Assembly (NCBI RefSeq): GCF_026410085.1
Contig: NZ_CP112866.1
Location: 5,561,456-5,625,455 of the forward strand
Direction of reading: 5' to 3'
From: Pseudomonas quebecensis
Lineage (GTDB): Bacteria > Pseudomonadota > Gammaproteobacteria > Pseudomonadales > Pseudomonadaceae
Length of the DNA stretch: 64,000 nucleotides
The position numbers and the translations under genes were made by a program. The first letter of the stretch is position 1. Each line of letters opens with the position of its first letter. The notes beneath the pieces were generated by a model. That model saw only the letters and a list, made by a program, of their open reading frames with translations, was not told where the DNA came from and made no database searches. This document shows, piece by piece, positions 10,123 through 20,490 of the stretch.

Positions 10123-10831
10123 AGTTGGCGAACTCGGGGGTTCGGGGGTGGGCGAATAGCTGCTTTGGGTCGCCTGCTTCATGCACCTTGCCCTGGTGCA
10201 TGAATACCAGCTTGTCGCCGACTTCCCGAGCAAAGCGCATTTCGTGGGTCACCATGATTAATGTCATGCCGTCCTTGGCCAGTTGGCGCACCACGCTGAG
10301 CACTTCATTGACCAATTCCGGGTCCAGGGCCGAGGTGATTTCATCGCACAGCAGCACCTTGGGTGACATGGCCAGGGCGCGCGCGATAGCCACGCGCTGT
10401 TGCTGGCCACCGGACAGCCGATCAGGGAAAGCGTCGAACTTCTCGCCCAGGCCCACGCGCTCCAACATCTGCCTTGCCAGCTGTGCCGCCTTGGCCTTGG
10501 GCACTTTCTGTACCACCTGCGGCGCCAGCATGACGTTCTCCCCCACGGTCAGGTGCGGGAAAAGATTGAATTGCTGGAATACCATGCCGACCTTCTGCCG
10601 CAGGCTGCGCAGGTCGGCGCGGGCGGCGTCGAGGTATTCACCGTCGACTTCGATCACCCCATCGTTGATCGACTCCAGGCCATTGAGGGTGCGCAGCAAG
10701 GTGGATTTGCCCGAGCCACTGCGGCCGATGATCGCCACCACCTGGCCTTCTTCTACCGTCAGGTCGATGCCCTTGAGGACGTGATGATCGCCGTAATACT
10801 TATGCAGGGCGGAAATTCTAAGCAGAGGCAT
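10094..10831 (-). CDS. Polar amino-acid type ABC transporter, ATP-binding protein
   Basis: ATPase of an amino-acid import system (GlnQ/HisP class) that powers two membrane subunits. The 245 residues contain Walker A IGRSGSGKST (about 32-41), the Q-loop VFQQFNLFPHL, signature LSGGQQQRVAIARAL and Walker B VLLCDEITSALDP, followed by the H-loop VTHEM. The ATG at 10831 was chosen because MPLLRISALHKYY is the family N-terminus and an 'aaaggag' site precedes it. It overlaps the end of the permease gene by 14 bases. It is the last gene of the four-gene operon read from 12936 downward. Confidence 0.93.
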   Translation of the reverse strand: MPLLRISALHKYYGDHHVLKGIDLTVEEGQVVAIIGRSGSGKSTLLRTLNGLESINDGVIEVDGEYLDAARADLRSLRQKVGMVFQQFNLFPHLTVGENVMLAPQVVQKVPKAKAAQLARQMLERVGLGEKFDAFPDRLSGGQQQRVAIARALAMSPKVLLCDEITSALDPELVNEVLSVVRQLAKDGMTLIMVTHEMRFAREVGDKLVFMHQGKVHEAGDPKQLFAHPRTPEFANFIGSVEQSG

Positions 10832-11468
10832 GCAGTCTCCTTTCCAGGTAGCGCGCGCTGAGGGACAGGGGGTAGCAGAGCAGGAAATAACCAAGGGCCA
10901 CCAGGCCATACACCATGAAGGGTTCGAACGTGGCGTTGGCGAGCATGCCGCCGGTCTTGGTCAGTTCGGTGAAGCCGATAATCGAGGTGACCGCCGTGCC
11001 TTTGACCACTTGCACGGAGAATCCCACCGTCGGCGCTACGGCAATGCGCAGGGCCTGGGGCAGGATCACGTAGCGCAGTTGCTCAAGCGGGTTGAGGGCC
11101 AGGCTGGCCGATGCTTCCCATTGCCCATGGGCGATGGAGTCGACGCACCCGCGCCAGATCTCGGCGAGGTAGGCGCTGGTAAACAGCGTCAGGGCAATCG
11201 CGGCCGCCAGCCAGGGCGATATATCCACACCGAGCAGGGCTATGCCGAAAAACACCAGGAACAACTGCATCAGCAGCGGCGTGCCCTGGAACAGTTCTAT
11301 ATAGAGGCGCGCGATATTGCGCGTAAACGCCGTGCGGCTGATGCGCAGGATCATCACCAGCATACCGATCACGCCACCCCCTACGAATGCCACCAGCGAC
11401 AGCAACAGCGTCCATTGCAGGCCGGTCAGCAGGTTGCGCACGATGTCCCAGAAGGAAAAATCACTCAT
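10818..11468 (-). CDS. Polar amino-acid type ABC transporter, permease 1
   Basis: HisMQ-type inner-membrane permease of 216 residues. It begins MSDFSFWDIVRNLLTGLQWT, with five or so hydrophobic segments and the ELFQGTPLLMQLFLVFFG block typical of this class. The coupling EAA-type loop is visible around EASASLALNPLEQLRYVILPQ (residues roughly 130-150). Its ATG overlaps the stop of the upstream permease by 4 bases (ATGA). It pairs with the second permease to form the channel. The substrate cannot be read from the sequence. Confidence 0.9.
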   Translation of the reverse strand: MSDFSFWDIVRNLLTGLQWTLLLSLVAFVGGGVIGMLVMILRISRTAFTRNIARLYIELFQGTPLLMQLFLVFFGIALLGVDISPWLAAAIALTLFTSAYLAEIWRGCVDSIAHGQWEASASLALNPLEQLRYVILPQALRIAVAPTVGFSVQVVKGTAVTSIIGFTELTKTGGMLANATFEPFMVYGLVALGYFLLCYPLSLSARYLERRLHASA

Positions 11469-12133
11469 CGGCTGTTCCTCATCACAAAACGGCGGCCGAT
11501 CCAATTGAGCAACTGGCGAATCATCAATGCCATGCACAAATACACCAGCGTGGTGAGGGCGTAGGTTTCAAACGCACGGAAATTGCGCGACTGGATAAAG
11601 TTGGCGGCAAAGCTCAGTTCTTCGGTGGCGATCTGCGAACACACCGCCGAGCCCAGCATGACGATGATGATCTGGCTGCTCAGGGCCGGCCACACCTTGC
11701 CCAGCGCGGGCAGCAGCACGACGTAGCGGAAGGCTTCGAAGCGGGTCATCGCCAGCGCGGCGGCGGCTTCCAGTTGACCGCGAGGGGTGGCCTGGATGCC
11801 GGCACGGATGATCTCCGTGCAATAGGCTCCCAGGTTAATCACCATCGCCAGCACGGCGGCTTGCCATTCGGTGATGTTCAGGCCCAGTGAAGGCAGGCCG
11901 AAAAAGATGAAGAACAGCTGTACCAGAAACGGTGTGTTACGGATCAACTCGACGTAGACGCCAAAGACCCAGGCAAAGGGCTGGATTTTCCAGGCGCGCA
12001 CCACGGCGCCGACGGTGCCCAGTGCCACCCCCAGGATTGCGCCGATGGCCGTGAGCTCCAGGGTAAAGAGCGCGCCGCGCAACAGCAGGTCGGTATTGGC
12101 CAGTACCGGCACAAAGTCAAATTGGTACGCCAT
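11465..12133 (-). CDS. Polar amino-acid type ABC transporter, permease 2
   Basis: HisMQ-type permease of 222 residues, paralogous to the neighbouring permease. MAYQFDFVPVLANTDLLLRG leads into the first membrane segment. The ELIRNTPFLVQLFFIFFGLP block and the EAAAALAMTRFEAFRYVVLL coupling loop are clear. It starts 17 bases after the binding-protein gene and overlaps the next permease by 4 bases. Together with its partner, the ATPase and the binding protein it makes a complete importer. Confidence 0.9.
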   Translation of the reverse strand: MAYQFDFVPVLANTDLLLRGALFTLELTAIGAILGVALGTVGAVVRAWKIQPFAWVFGVYVELIRNTPFLVQLFFIFFGLPSLGLNITEWQAAVLAMVINLGAYCTEIIRAGIQATPRGQLEAAAALAMTRFEAFRYVVLLPALGKVWPALSSQIIIVMLGSAVCSQIATEELSFAANFIQSRNFRAFETYALTTLVYLCMALMIRQLLNWIGRRFVMRNSR

Positions 12134-12150
12134 CAGTCAGCTCCGTCGCT

Positions 12151-12936
12151 TCAGAGATCGGCGGGCAGCGGCTCTTTCAGCCATTGCATCGCATTCTTCT
12201 CCAGGCTGCCGTCAGCCTTCGCCGCGACCAGGATCTGATTGACCTTCTCCAGCAACGCGGGCTCGTTTTTGTTCACGCCCACGTATACCGGCGAGTCCTT
12301 GAGCTTCACTTTCAGCGCCGGTACGCGTTTGGGGTTGCGCTCGCTGATCGCCACCATCACCACGTTGCCGCTGGCGATCAGGTCGACCTGCCCGGCCAGA
12401 TAGGCGGCGATGGTCGAATTGTTGTCTTCGAAGCGCTTGATCGTGGCTTCCTTGGGCGCCACGGCAGTCAGCTCGATGTCTTCGATGGCGCCGCGGGTCA
12501 CGCTGATGGTCTTGCCCTTGAGGTCATCGGTGCTGCCGATGGCTGCCTCAGGCGGGCCGAACACGGCCAGGTAGAAAGGCGCATAGGCCTTGGAGAAATC
12601 GATGACCTTCTCGCGTTCGGGGTTTTTACCCAGGCTGGAGATCACCAGATCGACCTTGCCGGTGGTAAGGAAGGGAATGCGGTTGGTGCTGTTGACCGGG
12701 GTCAGCTCCAGCTTGACCTTGAGTTGATCGGCCAGCAGCCTGGCGGTGTCGATGTCCAGGCCGCGGGGTTTCATGTCCGGGCCGACCGAGCCGAACGGCG
12801 GGAAGTCCTGCGGTACCGCGACCTTGAGGGTGCCACGGGCGACGATATCGTCCAGCCCGTCGGCCATGGCAGGCGCCTGGCTCAGCACCAGGCTGGCAAA
12901 CAGGGCAGTGAGCAGGGCGCGGTAGCGCTGGGTCAT
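12151..12936 (-). CDS. Periplasmic amino-acid binding protein (SBP family 3)
   Basis: Captures the substrate for the adjacent importer. The 261 residues start with a Sec signal peptide (MTQRYRALLTALFASLVLSQ, then APAMA|DGLDD). The family-3 core follows: ARGTLKVAVPQDFPPFGSV, RGLDIDTARLLADQL, and NPEREKVIDFSKAYAPFYLA. An N-T-I-A-A-Y-L-A segment ends the second lobe. The start at 12936 has a GGAG ribosome site 6 bases upstream. It is the first gene of the operon and is divergent from a FadR-type regulator, which probably controls it. The ligand is unknown; the binding motifs suggest a polar amino acid or opine. Confidence 0.9.
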   Translation of the reverse strand: MTQRYRALLTALFASLVLSQAPAMADGLDDIVARGTLKVAVPQDFPPFGSVGPDMKPRGLDIDTARLLADQLKVKLELTPVNSTNRIPFLTTGKVDLVISSLGKNPEREKVIDFSKAYAPFYLAVFGPPEAAIGSTDDLKGKTISVTRGAIEDIELTAVAPKEATIKRFEDNNSTIAAYLAGQVDLIASGNVVMVAISERNPKRVPALKVKLKDSPVYVGVNKNEPALLEKVNQILVAAKADGSLEKNAMQWLKEPLPADL

Positions 12937-13055
12937 GGCAACTCTCCGAGAAGGCGAAGGAATATTCTGTAAGTGGCATATGCCAAGTGCACAGCCCATG
13001 CCAGCCGTGGCCGATCGTCCTGCAAGGCTGGGTTTTGCTGGCGCGCAGTGGTCTT

Positions 13056-13070
13056 ACTGGTCTGAACAGT
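13056..13070. promoter_or_regulatory. Candidate operator of the FadR/GntR regulator
   Basis: ACTGGTCTGAACAGT is a 15-base palindrome with one mismatched pair around a central T. It fits the TGGTCnGACCA pattern bound by FadR-subfamily regulators (PdhR, LldR) with one substitution. It lies in the 260-base gap between the regulator gene and the divergent ABC operon. That position suits control of both. Confidence 0.45.
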
Positions 13071-13196
13071 GAGCGGATTTTTCGCACCCTTTTCGAGCGC
13101 CGGCAAAACCTCGCGAGCGCCTTTGGGGCGTGGCTTGCCGCCGACTGCGAATAGCTTTACAACTAGCCGCTCAGTCGACTGAAACCTTGAGTTTTT

Positions 13197-13889
13197 ATGA
13201 ATTCCATCGCCCAAGCGGTACCGGAAGCGGCTCTGCAGGCCATCCGCAAACTCATCAAGGAGCAAGGCTTCGGCCCGGGCGATGCGCTGCCGTCCCAGCG
13301 TGACCTGGCGGTGCGGTTGGGGGTGAGCCGAGCGTCGTTGCGCGAAGCGTTGTCGACCCTCAGTGCCCTGGGTGTGGTCAGTGTGCAGCCGGGCAAAGGG
13401 GTGTTCGTACACACCTCACAGGAGACCCCGGGAGTTGTCTGGCCTTTTGCGGCGCAGGTCACACCGCTGGAGATTTTCCAGCTGCGCTATGCCCTTGAAG
13501 GGTTTGCCGCGGGCCTGGCGGCGGTCACGCTGAGCATCGATGAACTGGACAGCCTGCAAGATAACGTCGAGGCGATGCGCAAGGTGCTCAAGACCGGTGA
13601 CTTCGACGCGGCCGCGCGGCTGGATTTCGAGTTCCACCAGTGCATCCTGCAGGCCAGCGGCAACCGGGCGATGGTCAGTATTCTGAGTGCCAGCGCGGAG
13701 GTTTTTCTGGAAAGTCAGAAACTACCGTTCATCCGGCCGGAACGAGCCATGGAAACCTGGCAGGAGCACCGCAGGATCCTTCGCGCCCTGGCGCGGCGTG
13801 CCAGTACCGCGGCACAGAAAACCATGCAGGAGCATGTACGCAACGCGGCGTTACGCACCGGCATCGCTTTCGTGACCCCTGCCATTTAA
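13197..13889 (+). CDS. FadR/GntR family transcriptional regulator
   Basis: 230 residues. The N-terminal winged helix-turn-helix (about 15-75) has the family signature GDALPSQRDLAVRLGVSRAS then LREALSTLSALGVV. The C-terminal FCD ligand-binding domain (about 95-220) has the metal-binding type arrangement (DFEFHQCILQASGN, EHRRILRAL). Such proteins usually repress a divergent transport or catabolic operon until bound by a small organic acid. Divergence from the ABC importer and the palindrome at 13056 support that role. The start is ATG at 13197; no strong Shine-Dalgarno sequence precedes it. Confidence 0.88.
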   Translation: MNSIAQAVPEAALQAIRKLIKEQGFGPGDALPSQRDLAVRLGVSRASLREALSTLSALGVVSVQPGKGVFVHTSQETPGVVWPFAAQVTPLEIFQLRYALEGFAAGLAAVTLSIDELDSLQDNVEAMRKVLKTGDFDAAARLDFEFHQCILQASGNRAMVSILSASAEVFLESQKLPFIRPERAMETWQEHRRILRALARRASTAAQKTMQEHVRNAALRTGIAFVTPAI

Positions 13890-14013
13890 TGCGCCGGGCA
13901 ATGTGCAAACTCACTTACCACCATAGCAAGACTCAATCAGAGGCGGCTTCCTGAACGGGGGAAGGGCGGCTATGATGGGCAACGTTTTTTTTGCTTACAA
14001 TCCGGAGACATCC

Positions 14014-14343
14014 ATGAGCAACGATCTTATCAAGCACGTCACGGACGCGACCTTTGACGCTGAAGTACTCAAGGCTCAAGGCCCGGTGCTGGTTGACTAC
14101 TGGGCTGAATGGTGCGGCCCTTGCAAAATGATCGCTCCGGTCCTGGACGACATTGCAATGGCCTACGAAGGCAAACTGACCATTGCCAAGCTCAACATCG
14201 ACGAAAACCAGGAAACCCCGGCCAAGCACGGCGTGCGCGGTATTCCTACGCTGATGCTGTTCAAGAACGGCAACGTTGAAGCCACTAAAGTCGGCGCGCT
14301 GTCGAAGTCTCAGTTGCAAGCTTTCCTCGACGCCAACATCTAA
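14014..14343 (+). CDS. trxA: Thioredoxin 1
   Basis: General cytoplasmic disulfide reductase. The 109 residues contain the active site WCGPC with C34 and C37, the conserved cis-proline loop [12 protein letters not shown] and a thioredoxin fold of normal length. I chose the ATG at 14014 ([14 protein letters not shown]), preceded by 'ccggagac', over an upstream ATG at 13972 that would add a non-homologous 14 residues. It is followed by a strong terminator and then rho, the usual trxA-rho order of gammaproteobacteria. Confidence 0.97.
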   Translation: MSNDLIKHVTDATFDAEVLKAQGPVLVDYWAEWCGPCKMIAPVLDDIAMAYEGKLTIAKLNIDENQETPAKHGVRGIPTLMLFKNGNVEATKVGALSKSQLQAFLDANI

Positions 14344-14351
14344 GCGTCGTC

Positions 14352-14383
14352 AAAAAAGCCCCGCAATTGGCGGGGCTTTTTCG
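14352..14383 (+). terminator. Rho-independent terminator after trxA
   Basis: Stem AGCCCCGC (14357-14364) pairs with GCGGGGCT (14370-14377) around AATTG. It is flanked by an A-run and followed by TTTT. It lies 13 bases after the trxA stop. Confidence 0.9.
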
Positions 14384-14399
14384 TAAAGCAGGGCTAGAC

Positions 14400-14575
14400 G
14401 CTCCGAAATTCAGGTGTTACATTCGGCCCCGCACTGGTTTCTCCACTGCCCCCTGCAAGCCGTCGCCGACGCATTCCTTTCGATTAGTACGCGATCCTGT
14501 CGCCTTCTCCGCGGCGCGGCCTCATTAAGCCAAAAGCTTAATTTCCCCCTCCATAAATGATTACGTCATTCCTAT
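14400..14575 (+). promoter_or_regulatory. rho: C-rich rho leader, possible Rho autoregulation (rut-like) region
   Basis: The stretch before rho, especially about 14435-14560, is rich in C and T and poor in G (for example TTTCTCCACTGCCCCCTGC and AATTTCCCCCTCCATAAATG). That is the composition expected of unstructured Rho-binding RNA. rho is known to be attenuated by its own product in E. coli. No clear purine-rich ribosome site precedes the rho ATG (TCATTCCTATATG). The regulatory role is inferred from composition only. Confidence 0.4.
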
Positions 14576-15835
<1,260 letters not shown>

Positions 15836-15853
15836 CCCGACGTTTCAGGTCCG

Positions 15854-15887
15854 AAAAAATGGCGCCCACACAGGGCGCCATTTTTTT
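15854..15887 (+). terminator. Rho-independent terminator after rho
   Basis: AAAAAATGGCGCCC and GGGCGCCATTTTTT pair around a 5-base loop, 18 bases after the rho stop. The symmetric A/T flanks would work in both directions. Confidence 0.92.
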
Positions 15888-15991
15888 GCGTCGAGATTCA
15901 GTCTTTTTTATGGCATAAGTGTCCGTTAAGTAACAAAATTTGTACGCGCGACTACGCTCATTCCTTTCGTCACAGACTGACCCTATTTCTT

Positions 15992-17974
15992 ATGACCACT
16001 CTTGCTTACCGCAGAGACATTGACGGCCTGCGTGCCATCGCTGTCCTTGCAGTCGTGTTGTTTCACTTCGGAGTGCCTGGCATCACGGGCGGTTTCGTTG
16101 GGGTTGACGTGTTTTTCGTCATTTCCGGCTTCCTGATTACTTCGATTATCTGGCGTGAGCGTCAGGCCGGGCGCTTCAGTTTTATCGACTTCTGGGCGCG
16201 GCGCGCGCGTCGCATTCTGCCCGCGCTGTTCGTCATGATGGCGGCCACGCTGATCCTCGGCTGGTTTCTGCTGGCTCCCAAGGATTACGAAGAGCTGGGG
16301 CGATCTGCGCATTATCAAGTGACCTTTACCTCCAACCTGCTGTTCTCGCGCCAGCATGGGTATTTCGAAGCGGCCTCTGACATTAAGCCCTTGCTGCACA
16401 CATGGTCGCTGGCGGTAGAAGAACAGTTCTACATCGTGTTTCCGCTCCTGCTGATGCTGCTTTCGAGTCGACTCAAGCATTGGCGCCTGGCGCTGCTTGC
16501 GGTACTGCTGGTGTCGTTTGGCATGAGTGTCTGGGCGGTCGAGCATCAACCGCAGAAAGCGTTTTTCCTGCTGCATCTACGGGCCTGGGAGTTGTTGGCC
16601 GGCGCGATGCTGGCGGTGATGCCCAAGCGCGACTGGCGCGCCTCGCCGCTGCTGGCGCAGGGCGTCAGCCTGGTTTCCATGGGGTTGATCCTGATCGCGG
16701 TACTGGGCTACGACGCGACGACCCCCTTTCCTGGCGCGACCGCGCTGTTGCCGGTGCTGGGTGTGGTCGGCTTGATCTGGGCCAATGGGCAGCAACACAC
16801 CTGGGTCGCTCGCCTGTTGAGTTCACGGGTGATGGTAGGCATCGGGCTGATCTCGTACTCGTGGTACCTGTGGCATTGGCCAGTATTCGTGTACGCCAGC
16901 TATGCCGCCGTGGATGGTTTGAGCGCGCTGGAACTGGCCGGCTTGATGCTGCTCTCGCTGGTGCTGGGCTACCTGTCCTGGCGCTTTGTTGAGACGCCGT
17001 TCCGGGAGAAGCGCTTGCTCGCCGGGCGCCAGGCGATTCTGACGACGGCCCTGGTGGGTATTTTGTGTCTCGGCCTGACCGGCCTGGCGATCCGCAAAGC
17101 CGACGGCGTGCCTTCGCGGTTGCCGGAGCAGGCGTTGCGTTTTGCCCAGGCCAAGAAGTGGAGCCCGGATTTACTGGCCTGCATGGCCGACAAAGACACG
17201 CCCGATGAGCGACTGTTCTGCCATTTCGGCCCGAATGGCCGCTCCGTCTCGGCGCTGGTATGGGGCGACAGCCACGCCACCGCACTGATCCCAGCACTTA
17301 AGGACGGCGCCGACCGGCATGACCTCAGTCTGGTGGAGGCCAGTTTTGCTGGCTGCATCCCGTTGGACGGCCTGGAGAACATCGCCCGCTGTGCGCATTT
17401 CAATCATCGCGTCGAGAAGGCCATGGCCGAGAAACGGTTCAGCGATGTAGTGCTGGCGGCGCGCTGGAGTCTGTATGTCTATGGGCAGATGTCCGGCGAC
17501 AAGGAGCACGCACTCAAGGACCCGAGCACAGGCAAGTATGTGCGTGCCGTGGCTGAGCAGCGATTCGCCGAGGGCTTGCGCGAGCGAGTGCGGCAATTGC
17601 GCGCCGCCGGAGACCGGGTGTGGCTGGTCAAGGAAGTGCCGCTGCAGAAAATCATCGTGCCTTACCGTCTGAGTCGCCTGGCGATGATGAACCGCCCCGT
17701 GGCCGACGAAGGGCTACCGGTCGCCGATCATCTGGAGCGCCAGGCTTTCATTGCTCGTGTGTTCGAGGAGCTGGCGGCGGCGGACACCGGCGTCACGGTG
17801 CTGGACCCGGCGCCCTTGCTCTGCGGTGCCGACGGTCTATGCCGTGTCGAACTCAATGGGCGCGCCCTCTATACCGACGATAACCACCTTTCCGAGGTCG
17901 GGGCGCGCCACGTCGAGGCGTTCCTGGAGCCGTTGTTCCGTTCCCTGCAATCACGCGAGGTTACGGCCAATTAA
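15992..17974 (+). CDS. OafA/YrhL-type membrane acyltransferase with SGNH domain
   Basis: Predicted O-acetyltransferase that modifies a surface polysaccharide or lipopolysaccharide. Of 660 residues, the first 350 or so form the ten-helix acyltransferase-3 domain. That domain opens with [20 protein letters not shown], then [14 protein letters not shown], and includes [20 protein letters not shown]. The C-terminal periplasmic part is an SGNH hydrolase-like domain with [13 protein letters not shown] (about 424-436) and the catalytic DDNHLSEVG near 630. It is a single gene between rho and ubiD, outside any visible polysaccharide cluster, so the acceptor is unknown. Confidence 0.9.
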   Translation: MTTLAYRRDIDGLRAIAVLAVVLFHFGVPGITGGFVGVDVFFVISGFLITSIIWRERQAGRFSFIDFWARRARRILPALFVMMAATLILGWFLLAPKDYEELGRSAHYQVTFTSNLLFSRQHGYFEAASDIKPLLHTWSLAVEEQFYIVFPLLLMLLSSRLKHWRLALLAVLLVSFGMSVWAVEHQPQKAFFLLHLRAWELLAGAMLAVMPKRDWRASPLLAQGVSLVSMGLILIAVLGYDATTPFPGATALLPVLGVVGLIWANGQQHTWVARLLSSRVMVGIGLISYSWYLWHWPVFVYASYAAVDGLSALELAGLMLLSLVLGYLSWRFVETPFREKRLLAGRQAILTTALVGILCLGLTGLAIRKADGVPSRLPEQALRFAQAKKWSPDLLACMADKDTPDERLFCHFGPNGRSVSALVWGDSHATALIPALKDGADRHDLSLVEASFAGCIPLDGLENIARCAHFNHRVEKAMAEKRFSDVVLAARWSLYVYGQMSGDKEHALKDPSTGKYVRAVAEQRFAEGLRERVRQLRAAGDRVWLVKEVPLQKIIVPYRLSRLAMMNRPVADEGLPVADHLERQAFIARVFEELAAADTGVTVLDPAPLLCGADGLCRVELNGRALYTDDNHLSEVGARHVEAFLEPLFRSLQSREVTAN

Positions 17975-18033
17975 GCTGCCAGCCTGCTTCAGAGCAGGTA
18001 GGATGTACGCCTATTTTACGGGTGGCATGGTTA

Positions 18034-19500
18034 ATGAAATTCAAGGATCTTCGGGATTTCGTGCAGCAACTTGAGCAGCGCGGAGAGTTGAAACGTATCC
18101 AGATGCCGATTTCCCCGGTGCTGGAAATGACTGAGATTTGCGACCGTACCTTGCGTAACAAGGGCCCGGCGCTGCTGTTCGAAAAGCCGACCGGCTTTGA
18201 TATCCCGGTGCTCGGCAACCTGTTCGGCACGCCTGAGCGGGTTGCCTTCGGGATGGGCGCCGAGTCGGTCAGCGAGCTGCGCGAGATCGGCAAGCTGCTG
18301 GCGTTCCTCAAGGAACCCGAGCCGCCCAAGGGCTTGAAGGACGCATGGTCGAAGCTGCCGATTTTCCGCAAGATCATTGCCATGGCGCCCAAGGTGGTCA
18401 AGGACGCCGTATGCCAGGAAGTAGTCATCGAAGGGGATGACGTCGACCTGGGCATGCTCCCGGTGCAGACTTGCTGGCCCGGCGACGTCGGCCCATTGAT
18501 CACCTGGGGCCTGACCGTCACCAAGGGCCCGAACAAAGACCGCCAGAACCTGGGCATCTACCGCCAGCAGGTCATTGGCCGTAACAAAGTCATCATGCGC
18601 TGGCTGAGCCATCGTGGCGGTGCCTTGGACTTTCGCGAATGGTGCGAAAAACATCCCGGCCAGCCTTTCCCGGTGTCCGTGGCCCTGGGCGCGGACCCGG
18701 CCACCATCCTCGGTGCCGTGACGCCGGTGCCGGACAGCCTCTCCGAATACGCCTTCGCCGGCCTGTTGCGCGGTAACCGCACCGAGCTGGTCAAGTGCCG
18801 CGGCAACGACCTGCAGGTGCCGGCCACGGCGGAAATCATCCTGGAAGGCGTGATTCACCCCGGCGAGATGGCCGACGAAGGGCCCTACGGCGATCACACC
18901 GGCTACTACAACGAAGTCGACAGCTTCCCGGTCTTCACCGTCGAACGCATCACTCATCGGATCAAACCGATCTACCACAGCACCTACACCGGCCGTCCGC
19001 CGGATGAGCCGGCCATCCTTGGCGTCGCGCTCAATGAAGTGTTTGTGCCGATCCTGCAGAAGCAATTCCCCGAGATCACCGACTTTTACCTGCCGCCCGA
19101 AGGTTGCTCGTACCGCATGGCTGTCGTAACCATGAAGAAGTCTTACCCAGGCCATGCCAAGCGGGTCATGCTGGGTGTATGGTCGTTTTTGCGACAGTTC
19201 ATGTACACCAAGTTCGTTATTGTCACTGACGACGACATCAATGCCCGGGACTGGAACGATGTGATCTGGGCCATTACCACGCGCATGGACCCCAAGCGCG
19301 ACACGGTGATGATCGATAACACGCCGATCGACTACCTCGACTTCGCGTCGCCGGTGTCCGGTCTGGGTTCGAAGATGGGCCTGGACGCCACTCATAAATG
19401 GCCGGGTGAAACCACCCGTGAGTGGGGTCGGGTCATTGTCAAGGATGCAGCCGTGACCGCACGTGTCGATGCGATCTGGAAAGAATTGGGAATAGATTGA
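18034..19500 (+). CDS. ubiD: 4-hydroxy-3-polyprenylbenzoate decarboxylase
   Basis: Decarboxylates the prenylated 4-hydroxybenzoate intermediate in ubiquinone synthesis, using prenylated FMN made by UbiX. The 488 residues are the usual length. Recognisable blocks are [20 protein letters not shown] at the N-terminus, [20 protein letters not shown] near 175 and [19 protein letters not shown] near 280, with the catalytic acidic residues. I chose the ATG at 18034 to match the family start. Its stop overlaps the start of the next gene (TGATG), so the flavin reductase is probably co-translated. Confidence 0.97.
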   Translation: MKFKDLRDFVQQLEQRGELKRIQMPISPVLEMTEICDRTLRNKGPALLFEKPTGFDIPVLGNLFGTPERVAFGMGAESVSELREIGKLLAFLKEPEPPKGLKDAWSKLPIFRKIIAMAPKVVKDAVCQEVVIEGDDVDLGMLPVQTCWPGDVGPLITWGLTVTKGPNKDRQNLGIYRQQVIGRNKVIMRWLSHRGGALDFREWCEKHPGQPFPVSVALGADPATILGAVTPVPDSLSEYAFAGLLRGNRTELVKCRGNDLQVPATAEIILEGVIHPGEMADEGPYGDHTGYYNEVDSFPVFTVERITHRIKPIYHSTYTGRPPDEPAILGVALNEVFVPILQKQFPEITDFYLPPEGCSYRMAVVTMKKSYPGHAKRVMLGVWSFLRQFMYTKFVIVTDDDINARDWNDVIWAITTRMDPKRDTVMIDNTPIDYLDFASPVSGLGSKMGLDATHKWPGETTREWGRVIVKDAAVTARVDAIWKELGID

Positions 19501-20468
19501 TGCGTGTAACCCTGCAACCTTCCGGCGCCGTACTGGAGCTGGTCCCCGGCGAGCGAATCCTCGAAGGCGCGCGCCGCCTGGGCTACGAGTGCCCCCAGGC
19601 CTGTCGCAACGGCGTATGCCACGTGTGTGCCGCGCTGCTGGTGGAAGGCCGGGTGCGGCAGGCGGGTGAGGTGCGGGACCATGGTGAGTTCTACACCTGT
19701 ATCGCCGAGCCGCTGGAAGATTGCGTGGTGTTGTGGGACGGCGTTCTCGCGCCAGGAGAATTACCGTTGCGCCAATTGGCCTGCCAATTGAGCGAGTGCG
19801 TGGAGGTGGGCGGCGATGTATGGCGGGTACGCCTGCGTGCGCCGGCCGGCAAGGCGGTGCGCTACCACGCCGGGCAATACCTGATGATCGAACGGGATAA
19901 CGGCGAAAAATCCGCCTTTTCCCTGGCGTCCGCGCCCCATGCCGGGCGCGAGCTGGAACTGCATGTGCTGGCCCGCGAAGACAGCGCACGCAATCTGCTG
20001 GCCCAGTTGCAGCGCGACCGCATGGCGCGCGTGGAGCTGCCGTTTGGCGATACCCACCTGGCCGAGCTGCCCGACGGCCCGCTGGTGTTGATCGCGGCGG
20101 GCACCGGCATGGCGCAGATGCACAGCCTGATCGAGCATTGTCGGGCCTCCGGGTTCAAACACCCGGTGCACCTGTACTGGGGAGTGCGTCGCCCGGAAGA
20201 TTTCTATGAGATCGAGCACTGGGCTCAATGGCAGCAACTGCCCAATCTGTTCCTGCACAAGGTTGTCAGCGACCTTTGCGGGTGGGAAGGGCGTTGCGGT
20301 CTTTTGCATGAAGCGGTGTGCGAGGACATCCACGATCTGAAGACCGTACACGTCTATGCCAGCGGTTCACCGGCGATGATCTACGGTACGTTGGATGCGC
20401 TGGTGGAGGCCGGCATGGACGCGCACCAGATGCGCGCTGACGTATTTGCCTACGCCCCCCGGCCCTGA
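19500..20468 (+). CDS. 2Fe-2S ferredoxin-NAD(P)H flavin reductase (Fre-like, annotated as CDP-6-deoxy-glucoseen reductase)
   Basis: Electron-transfer oxidoreductase of 322 residues. The N-terminal ferredoxin domain has the C35-RNGV-C40-HV-C43 motif plus C67. It is joined to an FAD domain (YHAGQYLMIERDNGEKSAFS) and an NAD(P)H domain (LVLIAAGTGMAQMHSLIEH). The single-base overlap with the ubiD stop means the two are translationally coupled. In E. coli the flavin reductase fre also follows ubiD. An obvious idea is that it supplies reduced flavin for the UbiX/UbiD cofactor or for ubiquinone hydroxylases. That is inference. A sugar-deoxygenation role, as the usual database name implies, has no support in this neighbourhood. 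Confidence 0.88.
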   Translation: MRVTLQPSGAVLELVPGERILEGARRLGYECPQACRNGVCHVCAALLVEGRVRQAGEVRDHGEFYTCIAEPLEDCVVLWDGVLAPGELPLRQLACQLSECVEVGGDVWRVRLRAPAGKAVRYHAGQYLMIERDNGEKSAFSLASAPHAGRELELHVLAREDSARNLLAQLQRDRMARVELPFGDTHLAELPDGPLVLIAAGTGMAQMHSLIEHCRASGFKHPVHLYWGVRRPEDFYEIEHWAQWQQLPNLFLHKVVSDLCGWEGRCGLLHEAVCEDIHDLKTVHVYASGSPAMIYGTLDALVEAGMDAHQMRADVFAYAPRP

Positions 20469-20486
20469 GTGGGAGGGGGCTTGCCT
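20469..20486. repeat. Truncated REP half-element
   Basis: GTGGGAGGGGGCTTGCCT follows directly after the flavin reductase stop. It matches the left part of the REP unit seen at 38245, but the complementary arm is missing. Confidence 0.6.
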
Positions 20487-20490
20487 GTGC

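Noticed and set aside
18031..19989. Open frame of 652 codons on the minus strand opposite ubiD
   Set aside because: Antisense shadow of ubiD and the flavin reductase; both sense genes are certain.
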